This document shows, piece by piece, positions 26,502 to 35,228 of a stretch of DNA of 64,000 nucleotides. Position numbers and translations under genes: made by a program. The notes beneath the pieces were generated by a model. It was not told the DNA's origin, made no database searches, and saw only the letters and a list, made by a program, of their open reading frames with translations. Each line of letters starts with the position of its first letter. Position 1 is the first letter of the stretch. The stretch is from Rheinheimera riviphila (GTDB lineage: Bacteria > Pseudomonadota > Gammaproteobacteria > Enterobacterales > Alteromonadaceae), in assembly GCF_004005945.1 (NCBI RefSeq), contig NZ_SACS01000001.1:372001-436000 (forward strand), written 5' to 3'.

Positions 26502-26541
26502 GCAGCTGAGCACTTCTGGTGTTAATCCAAAGCTCAGCTGC
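26502..26541. terminator. Hairpin after rpoZ
   Basis: GCAGCTGAGC (26502-26511) pairs perfectly with GCTCAGCTGC (26532-26541) over a 20-nt loop. No T-run follows, so it may be a Rho-dependent or attenuating structure rather than an intrinsic terminator. Confidence 0.4.
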
Positions 26542-26582
26542 TGAAACCCTCCCTAATTGAGTTTCTCCCCGCAATTGTTTCA

Positions 26583-26714
26583 GTTATACCCTAAATCATT
26601 GACGATGCAGGTAGGCGGCAACTGAGCGAGACCCCAGGAGCATAGCTGTCCTATGTGACTGGGGCGAGTGAAGGCGGCCAACAACCCTGCATCTTCAATG
26701 ATAACGGGTATAAC
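26583..26714 (+). repeat. ERIC-like intergenic palindromic element
   Basis: A 132-bp imperfect palindrome bounded by GTTATACCC and GGGTATAAC. It contains the known ERIC core words CCCCAGGAGCATAG and GTGACTGGGGCGAGTG and the inner arms GATGCAGG/CCTGCATC. Length and words agree with the ERIC/IRU family (about 127 bp). It occupies the rpoZ-spoT gap. Confidence 0.88.
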
Positions 26715-26806
26715 AGCTGTCCACCGTTGGCAAGCAGACAAAATCCACGTATATTTTAGGCAGATAGCGGGCGTCAGTGTGACTTCCCGATATGGAGCTT
26801 ATTGCA

Positions 26807-28921
26807 GTGTATTTATTTGAAGGTCTGAAACAACAGATCAGTGCGTATTTGCCGGCCGAGCAGGTTGCCATGGTGCAACAGGCGTATTTGCTGGCAAGGG
26901 ATGCACATGCCCCGCAAACCCGCTCCAGTGGTGAACCTTATATTACCCATCCGGTCGCCGTGACCAGCATCCTTGCCGAAATGCGAATGGACCATGAAAC
27001 GCTGATGGCCGCGTTATTACACGACGTGATTGAAGACACCGAATACAGCAAAGAAGATCTGGAGCAACGTTTTGGCGGCACTGTGGCCGAACTGGTGCAG
27101 GGCGTATCCAAACTCGATAAAGTAAAATTCAAAGATATCAAAGAGTTTGAAGTCACCAACCTGCAGAAAATGTTTATGGCAATGACCCAGGACATCCGGG
27201 TCATCCTGATCAAACTGGCTGATCGCACCCACAACATGCGCACCATCGGCGCGTTAAAACCAGAAAAACGCCGTCGTATTGCCAAAGAAACCCTGGAGCT
27301 GTACGCGCCAATCGCCAACCGACTGGGTATCCACAACATCAAAAACGAACTGGAAGACTGGGGTTTTCGCGCTTTATATCCAATGCGCTACCGGGCTTTG
27401 GAAACCGCGGTGAAACAAGCCCGCGGCAACCGTCGTGAAGTAATCGAAAAAATTCAGAGTGAAATTGAAGCGCGGATTGGCCATGCCGGTATCAAAGCCG
27501 AAGTGTCTGGTCGCGAAAAACATCTGTACAGCATCTATCGTAAGATGAAAAGCAAAGAGCTGATGTTCAATGATGTGATGGATATTTATGGCTTTCGGGT
27601 GTTGGTCGATAGCGTCGACAGCTGCTATCGCATTTTAGGTGTGGTGCATAACCTGTATAAACCGATTGAAATCCGCTTTAAAGATTACATCGCCATTCCC
27701 AAACAAAACGGTTATCAGTCGCTGCATACCTCGCTAATTGGCCCACACGGTATTCCGGTCGAAATTCAGATGCGCACCCGTGAAATGGATGAGATGGCCG
27801 ACAACGGCATCGCCGCGCACTGGAAATACAAAAAGCCCGGTGAACAAGGCGATACTACTGCGCAGATCCGCGCCAGACGCTGGATGCAAAGCCTGCTGGA
27901 AATACAGCAAAGCGCCGGCAACACCTACGAATTTGTCGAGAACGTCAAATCCGAGCTGTATCCGGATGAGCTGTATGTGTTTACGCCCAAAGGCAAAATT
28001 GTGGAATTACCGATTGGCGCCACAGCCGTTGATTTTGCATATGCCGTGCATACCGACATCGGCAACAAATGTGTTGGCGCGCGGGTTGATCGCAAACCTT
28101 ACCCCTTAAGTAAACCACTGGAAACCGGTCAAACGGTGGAAGTCATTACCAGCACCGGCGGTAAACCCAATGCCAACTGGCTGAACTATGTGGTCACCAG
28201 CCGCGCTATCATGGGCATCCGTAATTACCTGAAAAAACAAGAACAAAGCGAAGCCATTGCACTGGGTAAACGACTGCTGACGTCAGCCCTTGGCGAAGTG
28301 CCGTTTGAATCAATAGCGCCGGACAGGGTCGAGCAAGTGCTGCAAAACAGCAAACAAAAAACCCTCGACGAACTTTTTATCGATATTGGGCTTGGTAATC
28401 AATTACCGATTGCAGTTGCGCGGCGGATGCTCGGTGAGTTTGATGAAAACAGTAATACCAACGAGGTCCTGCCGTCAAAACCCAAAGCATTTATTGTCGG
28501 CTCAGAGGGCATGCTCACCACATTTGCCAAATGTTGCCGACCGATCCCGGGTGATGCCATTGCCGCCAGTGCTTCACCGGGCAAAGGCTTAAATATTCAC
28601 CGTTCGGAATGTCGGAATATCCGTGGCTGGGAAAAAGAGCCGGGTAAATACTTCCCGGTGCGCTGGGATAAAACCGGCGACAAACAGTTTTTATGTGATA
28701 TCCGGGTGTTTATTGTCAACAAACAAGGCATGCTGGCGAAACTCACCACTGTGATTGCTGGTCTGGATTCCAATATTCAGGATCTGGCAACGGACGACCG
28801 CGATACCGGCGATTATGTGATTAAAATCACCTTATCGGTGCGCGACCGCATCCATCTTGCTAACGTCATGCGCAAAATCCGGGTCACGCCGGATGTGCTG
28901 AAAGTCTATCGAAGGAAGTAA
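26807..28921 (+). CDS. spoT: Bifunctional (p)ppGpp synthase/hydrolase SpoT
   Basis: A Rel/SpoT protein of about 704 residues. The HD hydrolase domain has TRSSGEPYITHPVAV and ALLHDVIEDT. The synthetase domain has GREKHLYSIYRKMK and RFKDYIAIPKQNGYQSLHT, where RFKD is the RxKD form seen in bifunctional Rel/SpoT proteins, not the ExDD of RelA. A TGS domain (VFTPKGKIVELP) and a C-terminal ACT domain follow. The GTG at 26807 is chosen because VYLFEGL aligns with the E. coli start MYLFESL and GGAG lies 9 nt upstream; an ATG at 26792 would add five residues. ridA follows 6 bp downstream, as is usual. Confidence 0.96.
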   Translation: MYLFEGLKQQISAYLPAEQVAMVQQAYLLARDAHAPQTRSSGEPYITHPVAVTSILAEMRMDHETLMAALLHDVIEDTEYSKEDLEQRFGGTVAELVQGVSKLDKVKFKDIKEFEVTNLQKMFMAMTQDIRVILIKLADRTHNMRTIGALKPEKRRRIAKETLELYAPIANRLGIHNIKNELEDWGFRALYPMRYRALETAVKQARGNRREVIEKIQSEIEARIGHAGIKAEVSGREKHLYSIYRKMKSKELMFNDVMDIYGFRVLVDSVDSCYRILGVVHNLYKPIEIRFKDYIAIPKQNGYQSLHTSLIGPHGIPVEIQMRTREMDEMADNGIAAHWKYKKPGEQGDTTAQIRARRWMQSLLEIQQSAGNTYEFVENVKSELYPDELYVFTPKGKIVELPIGATAVDFAYAVHTDIGNKCVGARVDRKPYPLSKPLETGQTVEVITSTGGKPNANWLNYVVTSRAIMGIRNYLKKQEQSEAIALGKRLLTSALGEVPFESIAPDRVEQVLQNSKQKTLDELFIDIGLGNQLPIAVARRMLGEFDENSNTNEVLPSKPKAFIVGSEGMLTTFAKCCRPIPGDAIAASASPGKGLNIHRSECRNIRGWEKEPGKYFPVRWDKTGDKQFLCDIRVFIVNKQGMLAKLTTVIAGLDSNIQDLATDDRDTGDYVIKITLSVRDRIHLANVMRKIRVTPDVLKVYRRK

Positions 28922-28927
28922 TAGTCT

Positions 28928-29320
28928 ATGTCTAAAGTTATTATCAGTACTGAAAAAGCCCCTGCCGCCATCGGCACTTATAGCCAGGCGGTTAAGATTG
29001 GCACCACGGTGTATTTATCCGGCCAGATCCCACTGGTGCCATCGACCATGCAATTGATTTCGGAAGATTTTGCTGAGCAAGCGGAGCAAGTGTTTCAGAA
29101 TTTAACCGCCGTTTGCCAGGCTGCCGGTGGCAGCATCAACGATATGGTGAAAGTGAATATTTTCCTGACCGATTTATCCAAATTCGCCACCGTGAATGAG
29201 ATTATGGCCCGCCATTTCAGCGCGCCGTATCCTGCTCGCGCCGCCGTTCAGGTCAGTGCTTTACCTCGCGCCTCACAAATTGAAATTGATGGCGTGATGG
29301 AAGTTCCTTCAACTAACTAA
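28928..29320 (+). CDS. ridA: RidA family reactive enamine/imine deaminase
   Basis: A 130-residue RidA/YjgF protein. [16 protein letters not shown] at the start and [19 protein letters not shown] with the catalytic Arg near 105 are the family signatures. It hydrolyses 2-aminoacrylate and related imines, protecting PLP enzymes, and acts as a trimer in the cytoplasm. ATG 28928 follows spoT by 6 bp with AAGGAAG as ribosome-binding site inside the spoT end. The spoT-ridA-recG order is common in gammaproteobacteria, here with two binding-protein genes inserted before recG. Confidence 0.96.
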   Translation: MSKVIISTEKAPAAIGTYSQAVKIGTTVYLSGQIPLVPSTMQLISEDFAEQAEQVFQNLTAVCQAAGGSINDMVKVNIFLTDLSKFATVNEIMARHFSAPYPARAAVQVSALPRASQIEIDGVMEVPSTN

Positions 29321-29342
29321 CCGATCTGCTGTAGCGATCTGC

Positions 29343-30227
29343 GTGGAGTTCCAGCTGAAACGACTGAAAACTAAGAGCACACCGGGTTTTGTCAGCGCAT
29401 GGTGGCAGAGCCCTAAGTGGCTGTTGTGGTTATTCTTTATGGCACTGCCCGCGCAAGCTGAAGTGCCGCAACCAATAGTGCACTGGTGTCTTGACCATTT
29501 TCCGCGGTTTCATGAATTTCACGGTCGGAATAAACCAGCAGGTCCTTCGGTCGCCCTGATGGAAGAGCTAGCGCGACGCGCCGGTTTTACCCTTGAATAC
29601 AGTCTGCGCACCCCTTTAGCGCGCTGTTTACGCCAGATGGAAAATGGCGAAAGCGATCTGATGATCAATCTGAATGCCACGCCCGAACGTGCGGCGATGA
29701 TGCACTTGATCCCATATAACGAAACCATTCCGGAAACCTTGTATTTACGCGGCGATGATACACGTTTTATCGATCAACTCAGCCAGTTGACACCACTGAT
29801 TCTGGTCACGGTACGCAACTACAGCTATAACCCAACGCTGATGGCGTTGATGAACGATCAAACCCAACATCACATCGAAGTCGACAGTATTGCGGCTGGT
29901 TTTGAGCTGCTGCTGAAAAAACGGGTTGATGGTCTGATTGTGCCGACCCAAAGTTCTTTAGAAGTGATCCGCAATCAGCCACAGCTGCACTATCAATTTC
30001 GAAAAGCTAACTTAACCTTTAAATTCCCGACCAAAAGATATATCAACATCGGTCTGTCGAAGAAAAGCAAACACTTGTATCTGAAAGAAAAAATCGAGCA
30101 CACTGTCGCAGAGATGGTGGCTGACGGTACCGTGCAACGGTTGTACGGCGTGCACCAGCATTTGCAAGAACCAACCTATCTGCTGACCGAGCCCACCAGA
30201 AGGCGACCACCGGACTCAAACGGCTGA
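29343..30227 (+). CDS. Periplasmic substrate-binding-like protein (SBP_bac_3 type), copy A
   Basis: A 294-residue secreted protein. After a signal region (WLLWLFFMALPAQA) the mature part starts VPQPIVHWCLDHFPRFHEF and continues GPSVALMEELARRAGFTLEY, a type-3 extracellular solute-binding fold as in many alteromonad proteins without a cognate transporter. The start taken is GTG 29343; a later start at the ATG of MALPAQA would shorten the leader. It shares layout with the next gene (WCLDxFPxxH, PTARCL/PLARCL, QxxKxDLM), so the two are paralogues. No permease genes are adjacent; the ligand is unknown. Confidence 0.75.
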   Translation: MEFQLKRLKTKSTPGFVSAWWQSPKWLLWLFFMALPAQAEVPQPIVHWCLDHFPRFHEFHGRNKPAGPSVALMEELARRAGFTLEYSLRTPLARCLRQMENGESDLMINLNATPERAAMMHLIPYNETIPETLYLRGDDTRFIDQLSQLTPLILVTVRNYSYNPTLMALMNDQTQHHIEVDSIAAGFELLLKKRVDGLIVPTQSSLEVIRNQPQLHYQFRKANLTFKFPTKRYINIGLSKKSKHLYLKEKIEHTVAEMVADGTVQRLYGVHQHLQEPTYLLTEPTRRRPPDSNG

Positions 30228-30382
30228 GGGAGCAATCAGCTGCTTTGCACCAAAAAGCACAGCACAACTTTTAGCGATCATCACTGGCATTCAGGTATTC
30301 CCGCTTGTATGCTGATTTTATACATCTTGCCGAGTGGCGACTCAGGGTCAACCTGAAATGTCCTCAACACAGCGGCGGCACC

Positions 30383-31147
30383 ATGCTAAAACTCCCCCGA
30401 TTATTGCTGATTGATGTCGCTGTGTTGCTCTGCATCAGCTGCAGTATTGTCATGGGTCACGCCAATGCCGCAGCGCCTGAGTTGGAATGGTGTCTTGATG
30501 ATTTCCCGCCCCGTCACTCCTACCTGCCAGGCCAACAACCCAGCGGTCCGATGGTCGACATGATGCAAAAACTCGCCAGGCAAAGTGGTTTTACACTCAA
30601 ATTCAGTCCGCCCACCCCTACCGCCCGTTGCTTATTATTGATGCAACAAGGCAAAACTGACTTAATGGCCGGGTTGATGTGGAGCGAACAACGCGAGCAA
30701 TATATGTTGCTGCTGCCGTTTGACGAGGCCAAATCTGAGACTTTATTTGTCCACAAAGACCAGCCTATTGCCGACGAAAACATGCTGCAAAACCTACAAG
30801 TGGCGTTGGTTAAAAGCCGCATCTATAGCAAAGGTTTGATCACCTTACTCGAACAACAGCAAGTCAAAATGCGCAGAGTTGACGATCTGGAGCAAGCCAT
30901 GGCGATGCTACATTTTAAGCAGATTGACGCTGTTGCCGGCCCACTCCACATCACGGAACGGTTGCTCACACACAATCCCAGATTACAAAGCAGTATTGTG
31001 GTGAACGCCTGGCAACCGCCGAGCCGGCGTGAATTACAAAACCATCTGGCGTTATCCAGGATGAGCCCCAATTTCCAACTGCACCTGCAAATTAGTCAGC
31101 AGCTGGAAAAGCTGGTGGCGGCAAAAGAAACGCATTTTTATGAATAG
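30383..31147 (+). CDS. Periplasmic substrate-binding-like protein (SBP_bac_3 type), copy B
   Basis: A 254-residue paralogue of the preceding gene. The chosen ATG at 30383 gives a good signal peptide (LLLIDVAVLLCISCSIVMG); an upstream in-frame start at 30305 would add a 26-residue hydrophilic tail with no ribosome-binding site. The mature part contains LEWCLDDFPPRHSYLPG, PMVDMMQKLARQSGFTL and TARCLLLMQQGKTDLMAG. No transporter genes are near. Such stand-alone proteins may act as sensors or scavengers; the function is unproven. Confidence 0.75.
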   Translation: MLKLPRLLLIDVAVLLCISCSIVMGHANAAAPELEWCLDDFPPRHSYLPGQQPSGPMVDMMQKLARQSGFTLKFSPPTPTARCLLLMQQGKTDLMAGLMWSEQREQYMLLLPFDEAKSETLFVHKDQPIADENMLQNLQVALVKSRIYSKGLITLLEQQQVKMRRVDDLEQAMAMLHFKQIDAVAGPLHITERLLTHNPRLQSSIVVNAWQPPSRRELQNHLALSRMSPNFQLHLQISQQLEKLVAAKETHFYE

Positions 31148-31231
31148 CCGCCATCGGCAGCTTCTTCAAACTGGCCTTTTGACGTTAATCCGTTATGATA
31201 GCCGGAGCTTTTCCACCGCAGGACACTGATT

Positions 31232-33313
31232 TTGCAACGAACTTTACTGAGCAATCTGGCCATCGCCGAACTCAAAGGCGTCGGCGCCAAGACCGCTGAT
31301 TTGCTCAGCAAGCTGGCGATTGAGTCGGTGCAAGACCTGTTATTTCATCTCCCCTTGCGCTACGAAGACCGCACCCGCGTCTGTCCGATTGGCGATGCCT
31401 GGCCGCTGCAAAGTGTTAGTTTGCAAGGTGAAGTGGTCAGTAGCGACATCACCTTTGGCAAAAGACGCAGCTGGGTGGTGGTGTTGCGGGATGGCTCCGG
31501 CACTTTGACCATCCGCTTTTTTAACTTCAGCGCCGCGCAAAAAAATGCCGTGGTGCCCGGTGTCGTGCTGCGCTGCTTTGGCGAAGTCAAACGCGGCATG
31601 CGCGGGGTGGAAATGTTGCACCCTGAATACAAAATCATTAAAGATCAGGAACCTGCAGAAGTCGCAGAAACCCTGACCCCGGTCTACCCCACCACCGAAG
31701 GTTTAAAACAAGCCAGTTGGCGTAATCTGACCGATCAAGCGCTGTTGGAACTTCGTCGTTGTAGCCCGGAAGAATTTTTAGCACCGGTGTTGCCGCCGCA
31801 AGCCTGGTCATTAAGCCAAGCACTTGGGTATTTACACCGGCCACCACCGGATGCGTCGTTGCAATTATTAGAAGCTGGACAACATCCGGCGCAGCAACGA
31901 CTGATTTTTGAAGAATTGGTAGCGCAGCAACTGAGTATGTTGCAGCTACGCAGCCACTGCCAGGTGCAACAGGCGCGAAGCTTTGCTGCAGATCAAAAAC
32001 TCACCCCGGCCTTTTTGGCAAGCTTGCCGTTTGTTCCAACCGGCGCGCAGCAACGGGTGCTGAAAGACATTTTAACCGACCTCGCCAAACCGGAACCGAT
32101 GCTGCGTTTGGTGCAGGGTGATGTTGGCTCCGGTAAAACGCTGGTAGCGGCGCTCGCTGCCTTGCCAATTATTGCTGCCGGTAGTCAAGTGGGGATGATG
32201 GCGCCAACCGAATTACTGGCCGAACAACATGCCAGCACCTTTCGCCGTTGGCTGGAACCGCTGGACATTCAGGTGGCCTGGCTTGGCGGTAAAACCAAAG
32301 GTAAAGCCCGTGACACGGAACTGGCGGCTATCGCGAACGGCGAGGCACAGTTTGTGATTGGTACCCACGCCTTGTTTCAGCAGCAGGTGCAGTTTGCTGA
32401 TTTAGCGCTGGTGATTATCGACGAGCAACACCGCTTTGGTGTGCACCAGCGGCTGGCGCTGCGTGAAAAAGGCAGTCAAAGTGGCTTCTTCCCGCATCAG
32501 TTGGTAATGACCGCCACGCCTATTCCGCGCACGCTGGCGATGACTGCTTATGCTGATTTGGATACCTCGGTGATTGATGAATTGCCACCCGGCCGTACGC
32601 CGGTCACCACAGTGGTGCTGCCGGATAGTCGCCGCGCCGAAGTCGTTTCGCGGGTCGAAAAAGTGGTGCTGGAACAGCAGCGGCAGGCCTATTGGGTTTG
32701 TACCTTGATTGATGAATCTGATGTACTGCAATGTCAGGCTGCTGAAAATACCGCGGTCGAATTAGCCGCCGCACTGCCTGATTTGAAGGTCGGGCTGGTG
32801 CATGGCCGCTTAAAAAGCAGCGAAAAACAAGCGGTGATGCAGGCGTTTGCCGCCAACGAAATTCAGCTGTTGGTGGCAACCACAGTGATTGAAGTGGGCG
32901 TTGATGTGCCCAACGCCAGCCTGATGATTATTGAAAACCCGGAGCGGCTGGGTCTGGCGCAACTGCATCAGCTGCGCGGTCGGGTGGGTCGTGGCAGCGC
33001 GGTGTCGCATTGTGTGCTGCTGTATCACGCGCCATTATCCGGCACAGCGCAGGCGCGGCTTGGGGTATTGCGCGAAAGTAACGATGGTTTTGTCATTGCG
33101 CAGCGCGATTTAGAAATTCGTGGCCCGGGTGAGTTACTCGGCACCCGGCAGACTGGTGTTGCTAACTATCGCATCGCCGATTTAACCCGCGATGCAGCAT
33201 TAATAGCCCCGGCGCAACAAGCAGCGCAGCGACTATGGCAACTGGATAAACGCGCTGCAGAAGGCTTGATCAGACGCTGGCTGGGCTATCGCGATATTTA
33301 TGCGCAAGCTTGA
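31232..33313 (+). CDS. recG: ATP-dependent DNA helicase RecG
   Basis: A 693-residue branched-DNA helicase that reverses stalled forks. The N-terminal wedge OB-fold includes YEDRTRV and GEVKRGMRGVEMLHPEY. Helicase motifs are VQGDVGSGKTLVAA (Walker A), IIDEQHRFGVHQR (motif II DEQH), MTATPIPRTLAM (motif III), and QLRGRVGRG (motif VI). The TTG start at 31232 has GGA about 9 nt upstream. Length equals E. coli RecG (693 aa). The assignment is firm. Confidence 0.97.
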   Translation: MQRTLLSNLAIAELKGVGAKTADLLSKLAIESVQDLLFHLPLRYEDRTRVCPIGDAWPLQSVSLQGEVVSSDITFGKRRSWVVVLRDGSGTLTIRFFNFSAAQKNAVVPGVVLRCFGEVKRGMRGVEMLHPEYKIIKDQEPAEVAETLTPVYPTTEGLKQASWRNLTDQALLELRRCSPEEFLAPVLPPQAWSLSQALGYLHRPPPDASLQLLEAGQHPAQQRLIFEELVAQQLSMLQLRSHCQVQQARSFAADQKLTPAFLASLPFVPTGAQQRVLKDILTDLAKPEPMLRLVQGDVGSGKTLVAALAALPIIAAGSQVGMMAPTELLAEQHASTFRRWLEPLDIQVAWLGGKTKGKARDTELAAIANGEAQFVIGTHALFQQQVQFADLALVIIDEQHRFGVHQRLALREKGSQSGFFPHQLVMTATPIPRTLAMTAYADLDTSVIDELPPGRTPVTTVVLPDSRRAEVVSRVEKVVLEQQRQAYWVCTLIDESDVLQCQAAENTAVELAAALPDLKVGLVHGRLKSSEKQAVMQAFAANEIQLLVATTVIEVGVDVPNASLMIIENPERLGLAQLHQLRGRVGRGSAVSHCVLLYHAPLSGTAQARLGVLRESNDGFVIAQRDLEIRGPGELLGTRQTGVANYRIADLTRDAALIAPAQQAAQRLWQLDKRAAEGLIRRWLGYRDIYAQA

Positions 33314-33333
33314 TAAGCTAAAAGTGTCTACTT

Positions 33334-33603
33334 CTATTCGCTAATACCAATTTTGTAAACAGCTGACACCGACGGATGGGATAACAGCAGCTCTGCTTCG
33401 GCCAATAAAACCACAGCATCGACAACACCATCCGGACAAGTTAACGCCAGCTGCAGACAGTCCTGCTCATGAAAATGCGCCACCACAGGTTCAGCGACAT
33501 CCAGTACCAACGGATGCCGCACATCGTAGCCGCATTGCTCCGCAACTTCAGCCAAAGTCACATCATCATCCGACACATCCACCGCCACATAAAGTTTCAG
33601 CAT
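33334..33603 (-). CDS. Small acidic hypothetical protein
   Basis: An 89-residue acidic protein, MLKLYVAVDVSDDDVTLAEV to AVYKIGISE, without signal peptide or membrane segment. ATG 33603 has AAGGGAA just upstream, overlapping the end of rarD, whose stop is 10 bp away, so the two are likely co-transcribed. I do not recognise a family. Ribosome-binding site, tight spacing and even codon use support a real gene. Confidence 0.65.
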   Translation of the reverse strand: MLKLYVAVDVSDDDVTLAEVAEQCGYDVRHPLVLDVAEPVVAHFHEQDCLQLALTCPDGVVDAVVLLAEAELLLSHPSVSAVYKIGISE

Positions 33604-33612
33604 ATTTTTCCC

Positions 33613-34521
33613 TTATTGTGATGTTGCCGCGCGTCGCCCAAGGCGCAATTGATACACCGCATCGAGCGAATACACCAGCAAGGCGGTCCAGATAAAGGCA
33701 AAGGTTACCAGCTTACTGCTATCGAGCGGCTCGTGGTAAATAAAGACGCCAAACACAAACATAAAACTTGGGCCAATGTACTGGAAAAAACCCATGGTCG
33801 ACAATTGCAGCCGCCTTGCTGCGGCGATAAAACACAGCAGCGGTACTGTAGTGACAACACCGGCGGCGACCAACCATAAGTTCAGCGTCAGACTGTTTTC
33901 CAATAAATTGGCTGAAGCTGAATCGGCAAACGTTATCCAGTAATAAAGCGCCAGCGGCATTAATAATAAAGATTCCACAAACAAACCACTCAGCGCATCT
34001 ACCGCCAGCTTTTTGCGAAACAAACCATAAAGCGCAAAACTACTGGCGAGCACCAGCGCCACCCAGGGCAAAGAGCCAAAATACACCAGTTGGATCAGCA
34101 CCCCGGTAAAGGCCAGCGCCACTGCCGCCCACTGTAATTTACGCAGCCGTTCGCCAAGGAACACCATGCCAAGCAACACGTTTAATAGCGGATTGATGTA
34201 ATAACCCAAGCTCGCTTCGAGCATATGTTCATTATTGACCGCCCAGATAAATAGCCCCCAATTACCGGCCAGCAACAGGCCAGTCCCCAACATGGCCGCT
34301 ACCATTTTTGGTTGTTTTAATACCGCCAGCACCCGCGGCCATTGCTGCATCGCGGTTAAGATCAGCGCCAGCAACAAAAACGACCAGACGATGCGATGCA
34401 GCAGAATTTCCATGGCCGGCACAAAGTCGATACTTTTAAAATACAGCGGCGCGATGCCCCAGAGCGTATAAGCGCTGGCAGCAAAAATACCACCGACTTT
34501 TTGTTCACGAGTTAATTGCAT
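33613..34521 (-). CDS. rarD: EamA family transporter RarD
   Basis: A 302-residue inner-membrane protein with about ten transmembrane helices in two EamA repeats. The start EQKVGGIFAASAYTLWGIAP and the motif GYYINPLLNVLLGMVFLGER are typical of RarD-type permeases, often annotated as chloramphenicol-sensitive protein. The substrate is not established. A small acidic gene follows closely and a YigI-type thioesterase gene lies upstream on the same strand. Confidence 0.93.
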   Translation of the reverse strand: MQLTREQKVGGIFAASAYTLWGIAPLYFKSIDFVPAMEILLHRIVWSFLLLALILTAMQQWPRVLAVLKQPKMVAAMLGTGLLLAGNWGLFIWAVNNEHMLEASLGYYINPLLNVLLGMVFLGERLRKLQWAAVALAFTGVLIQLVYFGSLPWVALVLASSFALYGLFRKKLAVDALSGLFVESLLLMPLALYYWITFADSASANLLENSLTLNLWLVAAGVVTTVPLLCFIAAARRLQLSTMGFFQYIGPSFMFVFGVFIYHEPLDSSKLVTFAFIWTALLVYSLDAVYQLRLGRRAATSQ

Positions 34522-34646
34522 TCACGAGATCCCGGGCGAGGCCAACTTGTAGGAAAAGCATGTCGAAAAAGTTGGCGGGCGAAAAATTGGCGCCAGTGTA
34601 GCGGGTTTTACCTGTTGCAGCTTGCTGTTTTGGACTCGAATTTCGC

Positions 34647-35099
34647 TCAACCGACCAGATAAGTCCCGGTGCCCAGTGCGATATGCACCCCAAGTTCGTT
34701 ATGTAATTCCATCCGGCAAACACAAACTTTATTGCCGGCGCGAATAACTTCTGCCGTGGCGATAAATTCGCTACCACGACCCGGCCGTAAATAATCACTG
34801 CGCATATCAATGGTGCTCATTTTGCCCATCTTCGCTACCAGCACTTCATGCTCGACGCTATTGAGGCGGCGCAGCGCACTGGCAATCGCCATAATGCCGC
34901 CAACGGTATCCAGCACAGTGGCAATCACCCCGCCATGCAGAATTTGTTGCACCGGGTTGCCAACTAACTGTGGCGAAAAATCAAAACGCACTTCGGCTTT
35001 GTCGGCAGAAAAAGCGGTCACTTTCAGGCCGAGTAAACGGTTAAATGGCATTTGATCAAACACTTCGGCGAGAAAGGGTAATAAGGTGTCGGGCTGCAT
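34647..35099 (-). CDS. YigI-type hotdog thioesterase
   Basis: A 150-residue hotdog protein. The start at ATG 35099 has CAGGAA 8 nt upstream and gives MQPDTLLPFLAEVFDQMPFN, the usual opening. LVGNPVQQILHGGVIATVLDT contains the HGG motif of PaaI/YigI thioesterases. YigI-type enzymes hydrolyse acyl-CoAs. A longer in-frame extension to 35219 lacks a ribosome-binding site. It stands between rarD and pbpC on the same strand. Confidence 0.9.
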   Translation of the reverse strand: MQPDTLLPFLAEVFDQMPFNRLLGLKVTAFSADKAEVRFDFSPQLVGNPVQQILHGGVIATVLDTVGGIMAIASALRRLNSVEHEVLVAKMGKMSTIDMRSDYLRPGRGSEFIATAEVIRAGNKVCVCRMELHNELGVHIALGTGTYLVG

Positions 35100-35228
35100 C
35101 GGCGTATTCCTGTGGCAATATTGCACATCACCAAAACTGGTAAGAGCAGTTAATGTAAAGCGCTGTGCCTTTCCTGTAAAGCTGTCCTGTAAAGCTGCGC
35201 TGTAAAGCATCTCTGTCACAAGGCAGGT

